From assembly GCA_019236975.1 (NCBI GenBank), contig JAFAHZ010000334.1, positions 1 to 33,599 of the forward strand: a stretch of 33,599 nt of DNA, in the 5' to 3' direction. How positions within the stretch are numbered: position 1 is the first letter of the stretch; each line of letters opens with the position of its first letter. Shown here one piece after another: positions 7,578-16,201 of the stretch. Position numbers and translations under genes: made by a program. The notes under the pieces were generated by a model, which had not been told where the DNA came from, did no database searches, and was given only the letters and a program-made list of their open reading frames with translations. Source of the stretch: Vulcanimicrobiota bacterium (GTDB lineage: Bacteria > Vulcanimicrobiota > Vulcanimicrobiia > Vulcanimicrobiales > Vulcanimicrobiaceae).

Positions 7578-8038
7578 TCGATTTTCTCAAGCGGCTGTTC
7601 GGTCAAACCGGCTCCAGCGCGACCGCCAAAGAGCGGCTGCGCTTGGTGCTGATGACCGACCATCTCGAACTAGCTCCGGACATGATCGACGCGATGAAAC
7701 GGGATCTCGTCGACGTCATCTCTCGTTACGTCGAAGTCGATCGCGATCGAATCGAAGTGAACTTCGAGCAACAGGACCGGGCGCTCGCCATGCTTGCGAA
7801 CATCCCGATTCTTTCGGTCAACCGGCCGCCGGTTAACCGGGCCGGTAACGGCAACGGCAACGGCAACGGCCACGGCAGAGCGGCGGAGCCCGCGCAGGCT
7901 GCAGCCGTCGCGGCCGCGCCGAACGTGTCGTCGCCCGGCGCCCAAGCGGCCACCGACAGTATCGTGACGCGCCGCCGGCGCCGCAGAAAGAAAAACCAGT
8001 CGATCCCGGCAGGGGCAAAACCGGCGACCGCGCATTAA
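7574..8038 (+). CDS. minE: Cell division topological specificity factor MinE, with long basic C-terminal tail
   Basis: MinE stimulates MinD ATPase and restricts MinCD to the poles. Of 154 residues, the first 80 or so are canonical: amphipathic N-terminus MIDFLKRLFGQTG, anti-MinCD segment AKERLRLVLMTDHLELAP, and dimerisation region DVISRYVEVDRDRIEVNFE. Typical MinE is about 80-100 residues. The remaining 70 are low-complexity: a Gly-Asn run (GNGNGNGNGHG) from hexanucleotide repeats, an Ala/Pro stretch, then a cluster of Arg and Lys (TRRRRRRKKNQS) and a short end. The basic tail might bind membrane, RNA or another protein; that is inference. Coupled by ATGA to minD-2. Confidence 0.92.
   Translation: MIDFLKRLFGQTGSSATAKERLRLVLMTDHLELAPDMIDAMKRDLVDVISRYVEVDRDRIEVNFEQQDRALAMLANIPILSVNRPPVNRAGNGNGNGNGHGRAAEPAQAAAVAAAPNVSSPGAQAATDSIVTRRRRRRKKNQSIPAGAKPATAH
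7844..7873 (+). repeat. Hexanucleotide tandem repeat (GGCAAC-type) inside minE
   Basis: Five consecutive hexamers, GGTAAC, GGCAAC, GGCAAC, GGCAAC and GGCCAC, encode the Gly-Asn run of the MinE tail. Because the unit is six bases, copy-number change would alter tail length without a frameshift. Length variation between strains is predicted, not shown. Confidence 0.85.
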
Positions 8039-8050
8039 AGTTCCCCTTTA

Positions 8051-9184
8051 TTGGCGACGCTCACCCTAAGAACCGGCGCGCGGCGATTCGCGCGAACGTT
8101 CAACTGGCCGCTGGCAATCGCGGCGACCGCAATTACCGTCATCGGCATCGTGTGCATCTCGTCGGCGGGATTGCACAATCCGGCGTTTGCCGGCGAAGCG
8201 CGCCGGCAAGCCGTTTATGTCGCACTTGGGATACCGCTCATGCTGGGCTTCTCGTTCGTCGACTATCGTAACTGGCAGCGTTGGGCTCCGGGACTCTACG
8301 CGGCGAACCTCCTGCTGCTGCTGTTCATCTTGCGCGGCGGCCACTCGGCGTTGGGCGCGCAGAGGTGGATTTCGCTCGGGCCGTTCGGCACGTTCCAGCC
8401 CTCCGAGCCCGCGAAACTCGTTTTGGCGATCTCGCTCGCTGCGGTGATGTGTAAGGGCACCTACGAAAACCTACAAGATCTGTGGAAGCCGTTGCTGACC
8501 GTCGCCATTCCGGCGCTCTTGGTGCTCAAGCAGCCCGACTTGGGAACGGCGCTCGTGATGCTGGCGATCCTCACGGTCGTGCTCTTCTTCGGATTGCCGA
8601 AGCTGAGCGACTTTGCGATCTACGCGTTCGGCGTCGTTCTCGTCGCCGCCACGGCGGTCGGAACCAATGCCGTGCTCAAACCGTTCCAAAAAGCGCGTCT
8701 ATTGGTGTTTCTGAACCCCAAACTCGATCCGCTGGGTGCCGGGTACAATCTCAATCAATCCAAAATCGCGGTCGGCAGCGGCGAATGGATCGGCCGCGGC
8801 TTTCATCAAGGCACGCAAACGCAACTCGGGTTCGTGCCCGAGAATTCCACCGATTTTATCTTTACGGTGCTCGCCGAAGAATGGGGTTTTGCCGGCGCAC
8901 TCGCGCTGCTCGCCTTGTACGTCACGCTGCTTTACGGCGGGATTCGCACGATGCTGGCAGCCCGCGATCGCTTCGGATTCTTGCTCGCCGCGGGACTGGT
9001 CGGGATGTTCTTTTTCCACGTGCTAGTCAACGTCGGCATGACGATTGGGATGATGCCTATTACGGGCATACCGCTGCCGTTCGTTTCGTACGGCGGCTCC
9101 GCGATCCTCACCGGTTTCGCATCGATCGGCGTGCTGCTCAACATCTACTCGCAGAAGGACCGGGACGTTCTCGGCAACGCGTAG
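8051..9184 (+). CDS. rodA: Rod shape-determining SEDS glycosyltransferase RodA
   Basis: SEDS proteins polymerise peptidoglycan glycan strands from lipid II with a partner penicillin-binding protein; RodA serves lateral wall growth. The 377-residue polytopic product has about ten membrane segments and the family motifs GAQRWISLGPFGTFQPSEPA, LKQPDLGTALV, and LVNVGMTIGMMPITGIPLPF followed by VSYGGSA. The size and the GAQRWI...TFQPSEPA form favour RodA over FtsW. The TTG at 8051 is the first usable start and has no visible ribosome-binding site, so the exact N-terminus is unsure. It lies 12 bases after minE, placing cell-wall elongation and division-site placement in one transcription unit. Confidence 0.92.
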   Translation: MATLTLRTGARRFARTFNWPLAIAATAITVIGIVCISSAGLHNPAFAGEARRQAVYVALGIPLMLGFSFVDYRNWQRWAPGLYAANLLLLLFILRGGHSALGAQRWISLGPFGTFQPSEPAKLVLAISLAAVMCKGTYENLQDLWKPLLTVAIPALLVLKQPDLGTALVMLAILTVVLFFGLPKLSDFAIYAFGVVLVAATAVGTNAVLKPFQKARLLVFLNPKLDPLGAGYNLNQSKIAVGSGEWIGRGFHQGTQTQLGFVPENSTDFIFTVLAEEWGFAGALALLALYVTLLYGGIRTMLAARDRFGFLLAAGLVGMFFFHVLVNVGMTIGMMPITGIPLPFVSYGGSAILTGFASIGVLLNIYSQKDRDVLGNA

Positions 9185-9220
9185 AAGCTGCCGCCAGGCC
9201 GACAGTTCTGGGAGCGTTTG

Positions 9221-11443
9221 GTGACCAACGTTTCGCGCTATCCGTGGCCCTGGATCGTCGCGACGCTTGCCATCGCGATCGTTCTCTACGCGCTTGCCTT
9301 GCTCTATGCGAGCGCCCGGATCACCGACGTGCGGCGCCAATCCCTAACCCAGCAGCAAACGCGTCTGAATCAGGAAGCGCTGCGCCTCGAAGACGAGGCC
9401 GGTATCGCGGTGCAGCTGGCGCACATCGCTACCGTGACCCTGCGCGGCGACCGGCGCCGCGAAGACCTCGAGCGCGACGTTCGTCGATTGCTCGCGGCTT
9501 CGGACCGTTCGGTGATTTATGGCGTCGGCGTGTTTTACGCGCCGTTTGCGTTCGACCGCGACGCCATGCGGTTCGGAGTGTACCGCTATGCGTCTCGCGG
9601 TCGGGACGTCGAACAGTGGGTGTTACCCGGGAACGCTTACGATTACGTACCGCGGCCGTGGTACGTCGCGGCGCTGCACGCGCGAGGGAAACCGGCCTTC
9701 ACGGGTCCGTACGAGTCGGCGCACGGGTTGTCGTTCATCGGAGCGAGCGAAGCCTTCGATATCGGCGGCCGCCCGGGCGGCGTCGTGCTCGTCGAAGCCA
9801 CGCAACCGGCGCTCGACGCGATGCTGACCTCGACGCTCTCCGCCGGCGAGCTCGTTTGGGTCACCGATAAGAGCGGCGTCATTCTCGGAAAGCGACCGGT
9901 TTCGACCTACGGCGACAACACTGCATCGACGCATCTTTCCATCGCGCCGTGGACGCTGTATCTCGCGTCGAGCTTTCCACTCGTCGACGCGGCGCGCAGA
10001 GATGCCTGGGCGATCGGCCTCCCGGTGACGATCTTCTATTGGATCGCCGTCGGGCTCACCATCTACGCACTGATTCGCTATCGCCGTCTGCAGTTGCGGA
10101 CCATCGCGCTGCAAGAGACCGCGTCGCGCGACGGACTGACCGGGTTGCGCAACCGCGCTTATATGCTCGGGCGGCTGGATCGCGCGCTGGGATCGTTTGC
10201 GAGCGATCCCCAGCGCAACTTCGGCATCCTGTTCGTCGATCTCGACCGCTTCGCGGTCGTCAACGACAGTCTGGGTCACGCGGTCGGCGACAAACTCTTG
10301 TGTGCGATCGCACAGCGTATGCTGGCCATTTTGCCCGACGGCGCCGAGCTCGGCAGGATCGGCGGTGACGAGTTCGTCGCGCATCTGCCGTTAACCGGCG
10401 TAGCCGCCGCCGAACTGATCGCCGATCTCGTCATTCGTTCGCTCAACCAGCCGTTTGAAGTGGACGAGCGCGAAGTCTATATCAGCGCTTCGATCGGGAT
10501 TCTCATGAGCGCGCCGCGCTACGCCGCTGCGGGCGAGATGCTGCGCGACGCCGACACCGCGATGTACGCCGCCAAGAACTCCGGGCGCAGCCGCTTCGCA
10601 ATTTTCGACGAAAAGATGCGCGAGAACGTCCTGGCGCGCCACTCGCTCGAGAACGCGCTGCGCCGGGCCGTCTCGAACGGCAGGCTGTTCGCGCGCTACC
10701 AGCCGATCGTCAACCTGCGAACCGGGCGCGTCGCCTCGATGGAAGCGCTCGCGCGGTGGACGACGGAAGACGGTCAAAGCATTCCGCCGTCCGTCTTCAT
10801 TCCGTTGGCCGAGCAGACGGGAGCGATCGAGTCCGTCGACACGATCGTGCTCGAGCAAGCCTGTGCCGCCGCTAAGGGTTTTCAACGGTGCGCTCCCGGC
10901 ATCACCATGTCGGTCAATTTTTCCGCGACGCGCCTGCATCGGGGCGATCTCGCGGCGAAAACGAGCGCGGCCGCCGAGGATGCCGGCCTCGACCCCAGGC
11001 TGCTCAAAGTCGAGCTCACCGAAACCGCGATCATGGATCGTCCCGACGACGGACTCGGCGTCTTGGAGCGGCTGCGCGACTTAGGAATGCAAGTCATCAT
11101 CGACGATTTCGGGACCGGTCATTCCTCGCTCAGCTACGCGCAGCGCCTTCCGGTTGCGGGTCTGAAAATCGACCGGTCGTTCGTCGAGCCGATGGCGCGC
11201 GACCGGCAGTCGCTGGCTATCGTCCGGGCAGTGGTGGCGCTGGCCAAAACGCTGGGCCTGTACGTCGTGGCCGAGGGTGTGGAGGACGAGGATCAAGTCG
11301 AAAAACTGCGGACGATGGGCGTCGAATACGGTCAGGGCTATTACTTCGCACCCGCGCTCGCCATCGACGAAATGGAATCGTTCATCGCGCTGCGCGAAAG
11401 CTTGTATACGATTCCACCCGGAAGCGTCGCAACCGCTTCGTAG
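9221..11443 (+). CDS. Membrane GGDEF-EAL protein with periplasmic sensor (c-di-GMP turnover)
   Basis: The 740-residue product has one membrane helix (about 9-30), a periplasmic region of about 230 residues and a second helix (about 265-287). The periplasmic part looks Cache-like (YVPRPWYVAALHARGKPAF, GPYESAHGLSFIGASEAF). A GGDEF domain follows with RIGGDEF intact near residue 381 but no RxxD inhibitory site in front, then an EAL domain (EAL about 508). EAL-domain residues ELTETAIM, DDFGTGHSSLSY, KIDRSF and AEGVED are all present, so both diguanylate cyclase and phosphodiesterase activities are possible. Start GTG 9221 is chosen because GGAG sits six bases upstream; TTG 9218 is too close to it. 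It may be in the min-rodA operon. The 3' end overlaps a convergent methyltransferase gene. Confidence 0.92.
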   Translation: MTNVSRYPWPWIVATLAIAIVLYALALLYASARITDVRRQSLTQQQTRLNQEALRLEDEAGIAVQLAHIATVTLRGDRRREDLERDVRRLLAASDRSVIYGVGVFYAPFAFDRDAMRFGVYRYASRGRDVEQWVLPGNAYDYVPRPWYVAALHARGKPAFTGPYESAHGLSFIGASEAFDIGGRPGGVVLVEATQPALDAMLTSTLSAGELVWVTDKSGVILGKRPVSTYGDNTASTHLSIAPWTLYLASSFPLVDAARRDAWAIGLPVTIFYWIAVGLTIYALIRYRRLQLRTIALQETASRDGLTGLRNRAYMLGRLDRALGSFASDPQRNFGILFVDLDRFAVVNDSLGHAVGDKLLCAIAQRMLAILPDGAELGRIGGDEFVAHLPLTGVAAAELIADLVIRSLNQPFEVDEREVYISASIGILMSAPRYAAAGEMLRDADTAMYAAKNSGRSRFAIFDEKMRENVLARHSLENALRRAVSNGRLFARYQPIVNLRTGRVASMEALARWTTEDGQSIPPSVFIPLAEQTGAIESVDTIVLEQACAAAKGFQRCAPGITMSVNFSATRLHRGDLAAKTSAAAEDAGLDPRLLKVELTETAIMDRPDDGLGVLERLRDLGMQVIIDDFGTGHSSLSYAQRLPVAGLKIDRSFVEPMARDRQSLAIVRAVVALAKTLGLYVVAEGVEDEDQVEKLRTMGVEYGQGYYFAPALAIDEMESFIALRESLYTIPPGSVATAS

Positions 11444-12009
11444 CCCCGTCCGATCACGCGTTCGGCGTGTACCGGCGTGTGGTACAGGATCCACGTGGTG
11501 TTGCCGCGCGCATCGTCGATGCGATCGAGTACGCCGTCGAGCGCCTGCCCGTCGAACGGATTGTAGAGAAACACGACGAGATCTCCGCGCGGGAAACGCC
11601 GCCGCCGCGCGTCGGCGCGGATGAGACGTACGTCGCGGCACGCAACCGTGAATCCGCGCGCTTTAGCGAGATTATCGCGTGCGATTTCGTAAAGGTGCGG
11701 CGACAGCTCGATGCCGACGATTTGCTTGAACGGGTACTCGCGCGCCACGAGCACGGCCCGCCCCATGCCGGCGCCGACGTCGACGAAGGTCGCGTCGCGC
11801 ATCGCCTCCTTCGGCACGCGCCGCACGAGGTCGCGAAACTCGGCCACGGGAACCGGCTCGTAGTGCGTGACGTGCGCGTATGCTTCCGAGCGGCTCGTGC
11901 CCAGCTCGCTCAAAAAGAGCAACGCTTGCGTCGTGACCCCGTGCTCCCGGTCGAAGCGCCGTCCTCCGGCGCGCTTGGTCGTGCCCACGCCCCATGAGTA
12001 TTCCACCAT
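11341..12009 (-). CDS. Class I SAM-dependent methyltransferase
   Basis: The 222-residue product has SAM-binding motif I TFVDVGAGMGRAVLVA, then IVGIELSPHLYEIARDN and a post-II LVVFLYNPFD. The N-terminal RFDREHGVTT and YEPVPVAEFRDLVRRVP match a family of stand-alone methyltransferases with unknown substrate. ATG 12009 is taken as start; ATG 12024 would run into the divergent gene and GTG 11988 is a shorter option. None has a clear ribosome-binding site. The 3' end overlaps the GGDEF-EAL gene by 103 bases tail to tail. Its start codon also overlaps that of the divergent leucine-rich-repeat gene. Methylated substrate unknown. Confidence 0.82.
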   Translation of the reverse strand: MVEYSWGVGTTKRAGGRRFDREHGVTTQALLFLSELGTSRSEAYAHVTHYEPVPVAEFRDLVRRVPKEAMRDATFVDVGAGMGRAVLVAREYPFKQIVGIELSPHLYEIARDNLAKARGFTVACRDVRLIRADARRRRFPRGDLVVFLYNPFDGQALDGVLDRIDDARGNTTWILYHTPVHAERVIGRGYEAVATLPGGIVYKLSRSAMNDSISSMASAGAK

Positions 12010-12874
12010 GAGCCGCCATCCCATAGACGTCGTCGAACTCCGCGGTACCGTGACCGCGGAACGCCTCGCCGCTTTACCGCCCCAAACGCGTTTACAGTGG
12101 CGCGATCCGCTCGCGGCGCCGGCACTGGACGCTATCGCGCGACGAAGCTCGGGCGGGACGGCAATCCGGCTGTACGGCAGCGCGTGCGCGCAAATAGACG
12201 ACGTGCTCGAAAGGATTCCCGTGCGGCGTTTAGCCTTCGACGCGCGTCGCGTTCGGCGCCCGCCGCGAGCGCCCGGCGTGCGCGAGCTCGCGATCGAAGG
12301 CGTGCCGAACGACGCAACGTTCTTGCATGCCTTCGATTCGCTGGAAGCGTTGCGCGTGGACGCGCACGGCGCGCCGTTCGATCTGCGCGTGCTTCGCGAG
12401 GTACCGAACCTCCGGCGCCTCTCGATCGTCGCCGCGAAGATTGCCGGACTGCTTTTTATCGGAGAGGTGCACCGGCTCGACGTTCTCGAGATAAGCCACT
12501 GCGTCGCCGGCGACGTCGACCCAGTGCTGAGTCATCGCAACGTTACCGCGCTGCGGTTGGCCGCAATCGACGGCGTCCGTTCGATTCGTGCCGTCGCCGA
12601 CAATACTGTGCTGCGGGTCTTGGAACTCGATCGGCTGCTCCATCTCGATAGTTTGGCTCCGCTGGGAACGCTGCACTCGCTCCAATCGCTCGCATTACGC
12701 GAATTGTGGCAGTTCAACGTCGGAGACGCCCACTGCATCGTGGGATTGAACGGCTTGCGACGGCTTGCCGTCGATATCGGAGGCGCGCGCAAGAACGTCG
12801 AGATCGTTAAGCAGATGCGCCTCCCGCCGGCGGAGCCGTTCGATGCCGACGACTACGATTTGACGACGTCGTAA
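12008..12874 (+). CDS. Leucine-rich-repeat-like protein
   Basis: The 288-residue product has no signal peptide or membrane helix. From about residue 85 it shows spaced L-x-x-L-x-I/L units: LEALRVDAHG, LRRLSIVAAK, LDVLEISHC, VTALRLAAIDG, LRVLELDRLLHLDSLAPLGT, LQSLALREL and LRRLAVDIG. This is typical of a short, irregular leucine-rich-repeat solenoid used in protein binding. The N-terminal third (VVELRGTVTAERLAALPPQT) is not recognised. The ATG at 12008 overlaps, on the opposite strand, the ATG of the methyltransferase, and no ribosome-binding site is seen. The 3' end overlaps the convergent lipoprotein gene by 22 bases. Partner and role unknown. Confidence 0.68.
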   Translation: MSRHPIDVVELRGTVTAERLAALPPQTRLQWRDPLAAPALDAIARRSSGGTAIRLYGSACAQIDDVLERIPVRRLAFDARRVRRPPRAPGVRELAIEGVPNDATFLHAFDSLEALRVDAHGAPFDLRVLREVPNLRRLSIVAAKIAGLLFIGEVHRLDVLEISHCVAGDVDPVLSHRNVTALRLAAIDGVRSIRAVADNTVLRVLELDRLLHLDSLAPLGTLHSLQSLALRELWQFNVGDAHCIVGLNGLRRLAVDIGGARKNVEIVKQMRLPPAEPFDADDYDLTTS

Positions 12875-13263
12875 CCGTTGGGCGTGCACAGAACGCCGCC
12901 GTACTTATCGTCCGTCACGACCAAGGGTTCGGCGGCCGGATTCTGCGACGAAAACGGCGGCGTGTAGAGCGTCACGCGCGCCGGCAAGCGAACCGCATTT
13001 CCTCGCGAGATTTCGCGATCGATGGCGGCCGCGTCGTTGTCGCGAATCGCCGCCGCAAGCGGTTTGCAATCGAGCGCCACGACGACGTCGCGCTTCGTCA
13101 CGAGCACCGTCGTCGACATCTCCACCAGCGTGTCGTCCGGCAGCTTCCCACTATACGGCCCGCCGCCCGCGTGCGAGGGTCCGGGGGCGGCCGAGCATCC
13201 CCAAAGGATGAGGGCGGCGGCAGCGGCAGCTCGCCGGGCGAGCCGGCGCGGGCCAAGAGACAT
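12853..13263 (-). CDS. Small predicted lipoprotein, unknown function
   Basis: The 136-residue product starts at ATG 13263 with an Arg-rich n-region (MSLGPRRLARR), an Ala/Leu hydrophobic core and a lipobox-like LWGC; Trp before Gly is not the standard residue. The mature part includes DDTLVEMSTTVLVTKRDVVV, LDCKPLAAAIRDNDAAAIDR and a C-terminal LVVTDDKYGGVLCTPNGYDV. No family is recognised. A longer reading from 13383 is possible but its extra N-terminus is GC-rich and lacks family character. The gene is divergent from the RNase E/G gene across a 252-base gap and overlaps the LRR gene tail to tail by 22 bases. Confidence 0.6.
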   Translation of the reverse strand: MSLGPRRLARRAAAAAALILWGCSAAPGPSHAGGGPYSGKLPDDTLVEMSTTVLVTKRDVVVALDCKPLAAAIRDNDAAAIDREISRGNAVRLPARVTLYTPPFSSQNPAAEPLVVTDDKYGGVLCTPNGYDVVKS

Positions 13264-13515
13264 GGGCACGGAGATACGGAGGGGCGCGCAGGTCCGCCTT
13301 CGGAGCGGCGGGAAGGATGGCGCGACCGGGCCGGCCCCCCGCTTCGCTCCCATATATGGCAGGGCGACGCTGGTGCAGGCCACCCGCGATCAAATTTTAT
13401 TACTAGAAGGCTTTTACGAGAGCCGCCCCCCGCGGCGCGAAGGCGCGCCGACCGCCGCAGGCGCGCGTCGCCCGGCCGGAAGCGGGCCTGGCTCCGGGAC
13501 AATTGAGGGTTTAAC
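13264..13515. promoter_or_regulatory. Divergent intergenic region before RNase E/G gene
   Basis: This 252-base gap is the largest in the window. It is very GC-rich except for an AT-rich island at about 13390-13416 (CAAATTTTATTACTAG and TTTTACG), the likeliest promoter region for the divergent lipoprotein and RNase genes. From 13416 to 13500 are dense GC-rich inverted stretches (for example GGCGCGCC and CCCGGCCGG) that would form a structured 5' leader. RNase E leaders in enterobacteria mediate autoregulation; a similar role here is only inference. A GAGG (13505-13508) precedes the TTG start by seven bases. Confidence 0.35.
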
Positions 13516-16197
13516 TTGGCTAGCGAGATTTTGATCTCGAGCGACCCCTGGGAAAACCGGGTTGCAATTTTGGAAGACGGCGACCTCGCCGAACTCTATA
13601 TCGAACGCGAAGAACGCGTTATCGGCTCGATCTACAAGGGAAAAGTGCAGAACGTGCTCCCGGGGATGGGAGCCGCCTTCGTCGACATCGGCCTCGGCCG
13701 CAACGCATTTCTCTACGTCGACGACATCAACAAGCAGCCGCTGAACATCGGCGACGTGGAGATCACGTCCGGGCATAGCGGCTTCACCATCAGCGAGAAG
13801 GTCAAAAAAGGCGACGACATCCTCGTCCAGATCGTCAAGGAGCCGCGCGGCCTCAAGGGGGCGCGCATCTCGACCAACATCTCGCTGCCGGGCCGTTACC
13901 TGATCTTGATGCCGACCGGCAAGTACTCCGGCGTCTCGCGCAAGATCGACTCGGCCGACGAGCGCAATCGCCTGAAGGCGGTCATGAAGCGTATTCGCCC
14001 CGAAGGCATGGCGACCGTGGTTCGCACGGCCGCAGCCGGCGTCAGCGAAGCCGAACTGATCGCGGACTTGGGCGTGCTCATTCGAATGTGGCACGGCATC
14101 CTCGAAACCTACAAGCGCGCACCGTCGCCGTCGCTGCTGCACAAGGATATGAACCTGGTCTACAAGGCCGCGCGCGATTTCATTACTTCCGACGTCGAGC
14201 GCGTCCTCATCGACGACGAAGAAGAGTTCCGCAAAGTTCGCGACTTCTTGCAGCTGCTCGGTCCTCAGTACTTGAGCAGGCTCGAGTATTACAACTCCGG
14301 ACGCTCGCTGTTCGAAGACTACCGCATCAACGACGAGCTGCAAAAGCTCATGAAGCCGAAGATCGCGCTGCCGTCCGGGGGCAGCATCGTCATCGAATCG
14401 ACCGAAGCGCTGACGGTCATCGACGTCAACTCCGGCAAGTTTACCGGCGGCCGCAACCTCGAAGACACGATTCTCAAGACGAACCTCGAAGCGGCGCACG
14501 AAATCGCGCGCCAAGTGCGCTTGCGCGACATCGGCGGCATCATCGTCGTCGATTTCATCGACATGTCGTCCGAAGCGTCGCGCAGCAAGGTGATCAAAGC
14601 GCTCGAAGACGGTTTGCGCCGCGATCGCACGCGCGCGACCATTCAGTCGTTCTCCAACCTCGGGCTGCTCGAGTTTACGCGCAAGCGCGTCGGAAAAGAT
14701 CTGGGCGCCCAGCTTCGCGGCTCCTGCCCCACGTGTGCCGGTATGGGCAGCGTCATGTCGTCGCAGTCCGTCGCGATCGAAACCTTCCGCCAGATTCGCA
14801 AACAAGCGTCCAACGGGCACTCCGGCGGCGACGTCGTCGCGCACGTAGCCCCGACGGTCGCCGCCCAGATGGAATTCTGGTACGAAGACGAGTGTCAGGA
14901 GCTGGCACGCTCGGTCGAGCGCCACATTCACGTACGCGTCGATCCGATGCTCCACCCGGAAAAGGCGCGAATCGACGTAGGCGCGGCCGGTAAGGACAAG
15001 CACGTGGTGCGCGTCGGCGACGAGTACGACGTCGACCTTCTGCCGGGACGTTTGCCAAACGCGACCTCGGCCGCAGCGGTCGTCGAAGGCCGCATGGCCG
15101 AGGTCGAGAACGCGGCCAACAATGCCGGCAACTTCGCACGCATACGCGTCCTCGACGTCGACGACGCCGACGATTACGTGCTGGCGGAACTCGTCACCGT
15201 CGGCGCACCGGCCGGCGAGAAGAAGAAACGCCGTCGCGGCGGACGCGGACGCAAACGCGAACTCACCGCTGCCGAGCAGACCAAACAACTGCGGGAGCTG
15301 GCCGAAGAAGCGGCCGCCTCGCATCGCGCGCGCCCGCCGATCGGCATCACGACCATCACCGAAGAGGAAGAGGCGGAAGACAAAGCCCTCATTGCCGAGC
15401 GCCGCGGTGAAGAGCAGGCCCACGCGATCATCATCGCCGAGGGCGAGGTAACCCACGGCGAAGCCGAAGACGACGGGCAGCACAAGCGCCGCCGGCGTCG
15501 CCGCCGCGGCGGACGCGGACGCGGGCGAGGCGGCCAGCACGGCGCACATCGCGATGGCAACGTGGCTTCCGCCCCGTTCGCGCCGCCGGTTACCGATGAA
15601 GAAGACGAAGACGGCCGCCAGCCGGAGCATCGCCAGGCCGACGTTCCGGCAGGTGAAGGCGGACGGCATCACCGCCGTCGCCGGCGCCGTCGCCGCGGTC
15701 GCGGCGGCCAGCCCGATGGTGCGGCGGGGCAGGCGGGTCCGCAGGGTTTCGAACCGCTGACGGGGTCGCTGCCGGTGACGCCGACGGTCCCCGACCGGCA
15801 TATCTTCCGAGTCGGCTCCGACGGTGCCGCGCACCCGACCGGGTCGCTTGCCCCAAAAGAGCCCTCGCGCGCGATCGCACCGCGCCACGCGCAGCCGCCG
15901 GCGGTCGAGCCCCCGCCGCCCAGCTTGACCGTGCCCCCGGAAGAGGCGCGAAAAACGAAGCCGGCACGGCGCCGCCGTGCGGCACCCGCCGGCGTCGCCG
16001 GAGAGCTGGAAGCGTCTGCGATGGCCGCGCTTCCCGCACCGGAGAGCAAGACGAAGCGCACGCGCAAAAAGGCCGTTGCGGAAAGCGGCGAGCCAGAACG
16101 CCCGGCAACGCGGCGCACGCGAACGAAGAAATCCGACGGCGCAGCAAGCGAAGGAGAGGTGAAAAAGACGGCGCGCAAGCGCAAGACCGCGAAATGA
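13516..16197 (+). CDS. Ribonuclease E/G family endoribonuclease with Arg/Gly-rich C-terminal tail
   Basis: RNase E/G cuts single-stranded RNA in mRNA decay and rRNA processing. The 893-residue product has an S1 RNA-binding domain near 36-120 (IGSIYKGKVQNVLPGMGAAF) and a DNase I-like catalytic core. The metal-binding Asp residues lie in TVIDVNSGKF (about 305) and IIVVDFIDM (about 350), and the zinc-link motif SCPTCAGMG is at about 408. Beyond about 430 is a variable region and then three Arg/Gly blocks (KKRRRGGRGRKRE; KRRRRRRRGGRGRGRGG; RRRRRRRRGRGG) and a Lys/Arg end, resembling disordered RNA- or partner-binding tails of RNase E. The TTG start has GAGG seven bases before it. It is followed four bases later by hddA. 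I do not assign rne versus rng firmly. Confidence 0.94.
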   Translation: MASEILISSDPWENRVAILEDGDLAELYIEREERVIGSIYKGKVQNVLPGMGAAFVDIGLGRNAFLYVDDINKQPLNIGDVEITSGHSGFTISEKVKKGDDILVQIVKEPRGLKGARISTNISLPGRYLILMPTGKYSGVSRKIDSADERNRLKAVMKRIRPEGMATVVRTAAAGVSEAELIADLGVLIRMWHGILETYKRAPSPSLLHKDMNLVYKAARDFITSDVERVLIDDEEEFRKVRDFLQLLGPQYLSRLEYYNSGRSLFEDYRINDELQKLMKPKIALPSGGSIVIESTEALTVIDVNSGKFTGGRNLEDTILKTNLEAAHEIARQVRLRDIGGIIVVDFIDMSSEASRSKVIKALEDGLRRDRTRATIQSFSNLGLLEFTRKRVGKDLGAQLRGSCPTCAGMGSVMSSQSVAIETFRQIRKQASNGHSGGDVVAHVAPTVAAQMEFWYEDECQELARSVERHIHVRVDPMLHPEKARIDVGAAGKDKHVVRVGDEYDVDLLPGRLPNATSAAAVVEGRMAEVENAANNAGNFARIRVLDVDDADDYVLAELVTVGAPAGEKKKRRRGGRGRKRELTAAEQTKQLRELAEEAAASHRARPPIGITTITEEEEAEDKALIAERRGEEQAHAIIIAEGEVTHGEAEDDGQHKRRRRRRRGGRGRGRGGQHGAHRDGNVASAPFAPPVTDEEDEDGRQPEHRQADVPAGEGGRHHRRRRRRRRGRGGQPDGAAGQAGPQGFEPLTGSLPVTPTVPDRHIFRVGSDGAAHPTGSLAPKEPSRAIAPRHAQPPAVEPPPPSLTVPPEEARKTKPARRRRAAPAGVAGELEASAMAALPAPESKTKRTRKKAVAESGEPERPATRRTRTKKSDGAASEGEVKKTARKRKTAK

Positions 16198-16201
16198 AGA
16201 C

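Noticed and set aside
9185-9220. Terminator between rodA and the GGDEF-EAL gene
   Set aside because: No stem with T-run could be found in the short gap.
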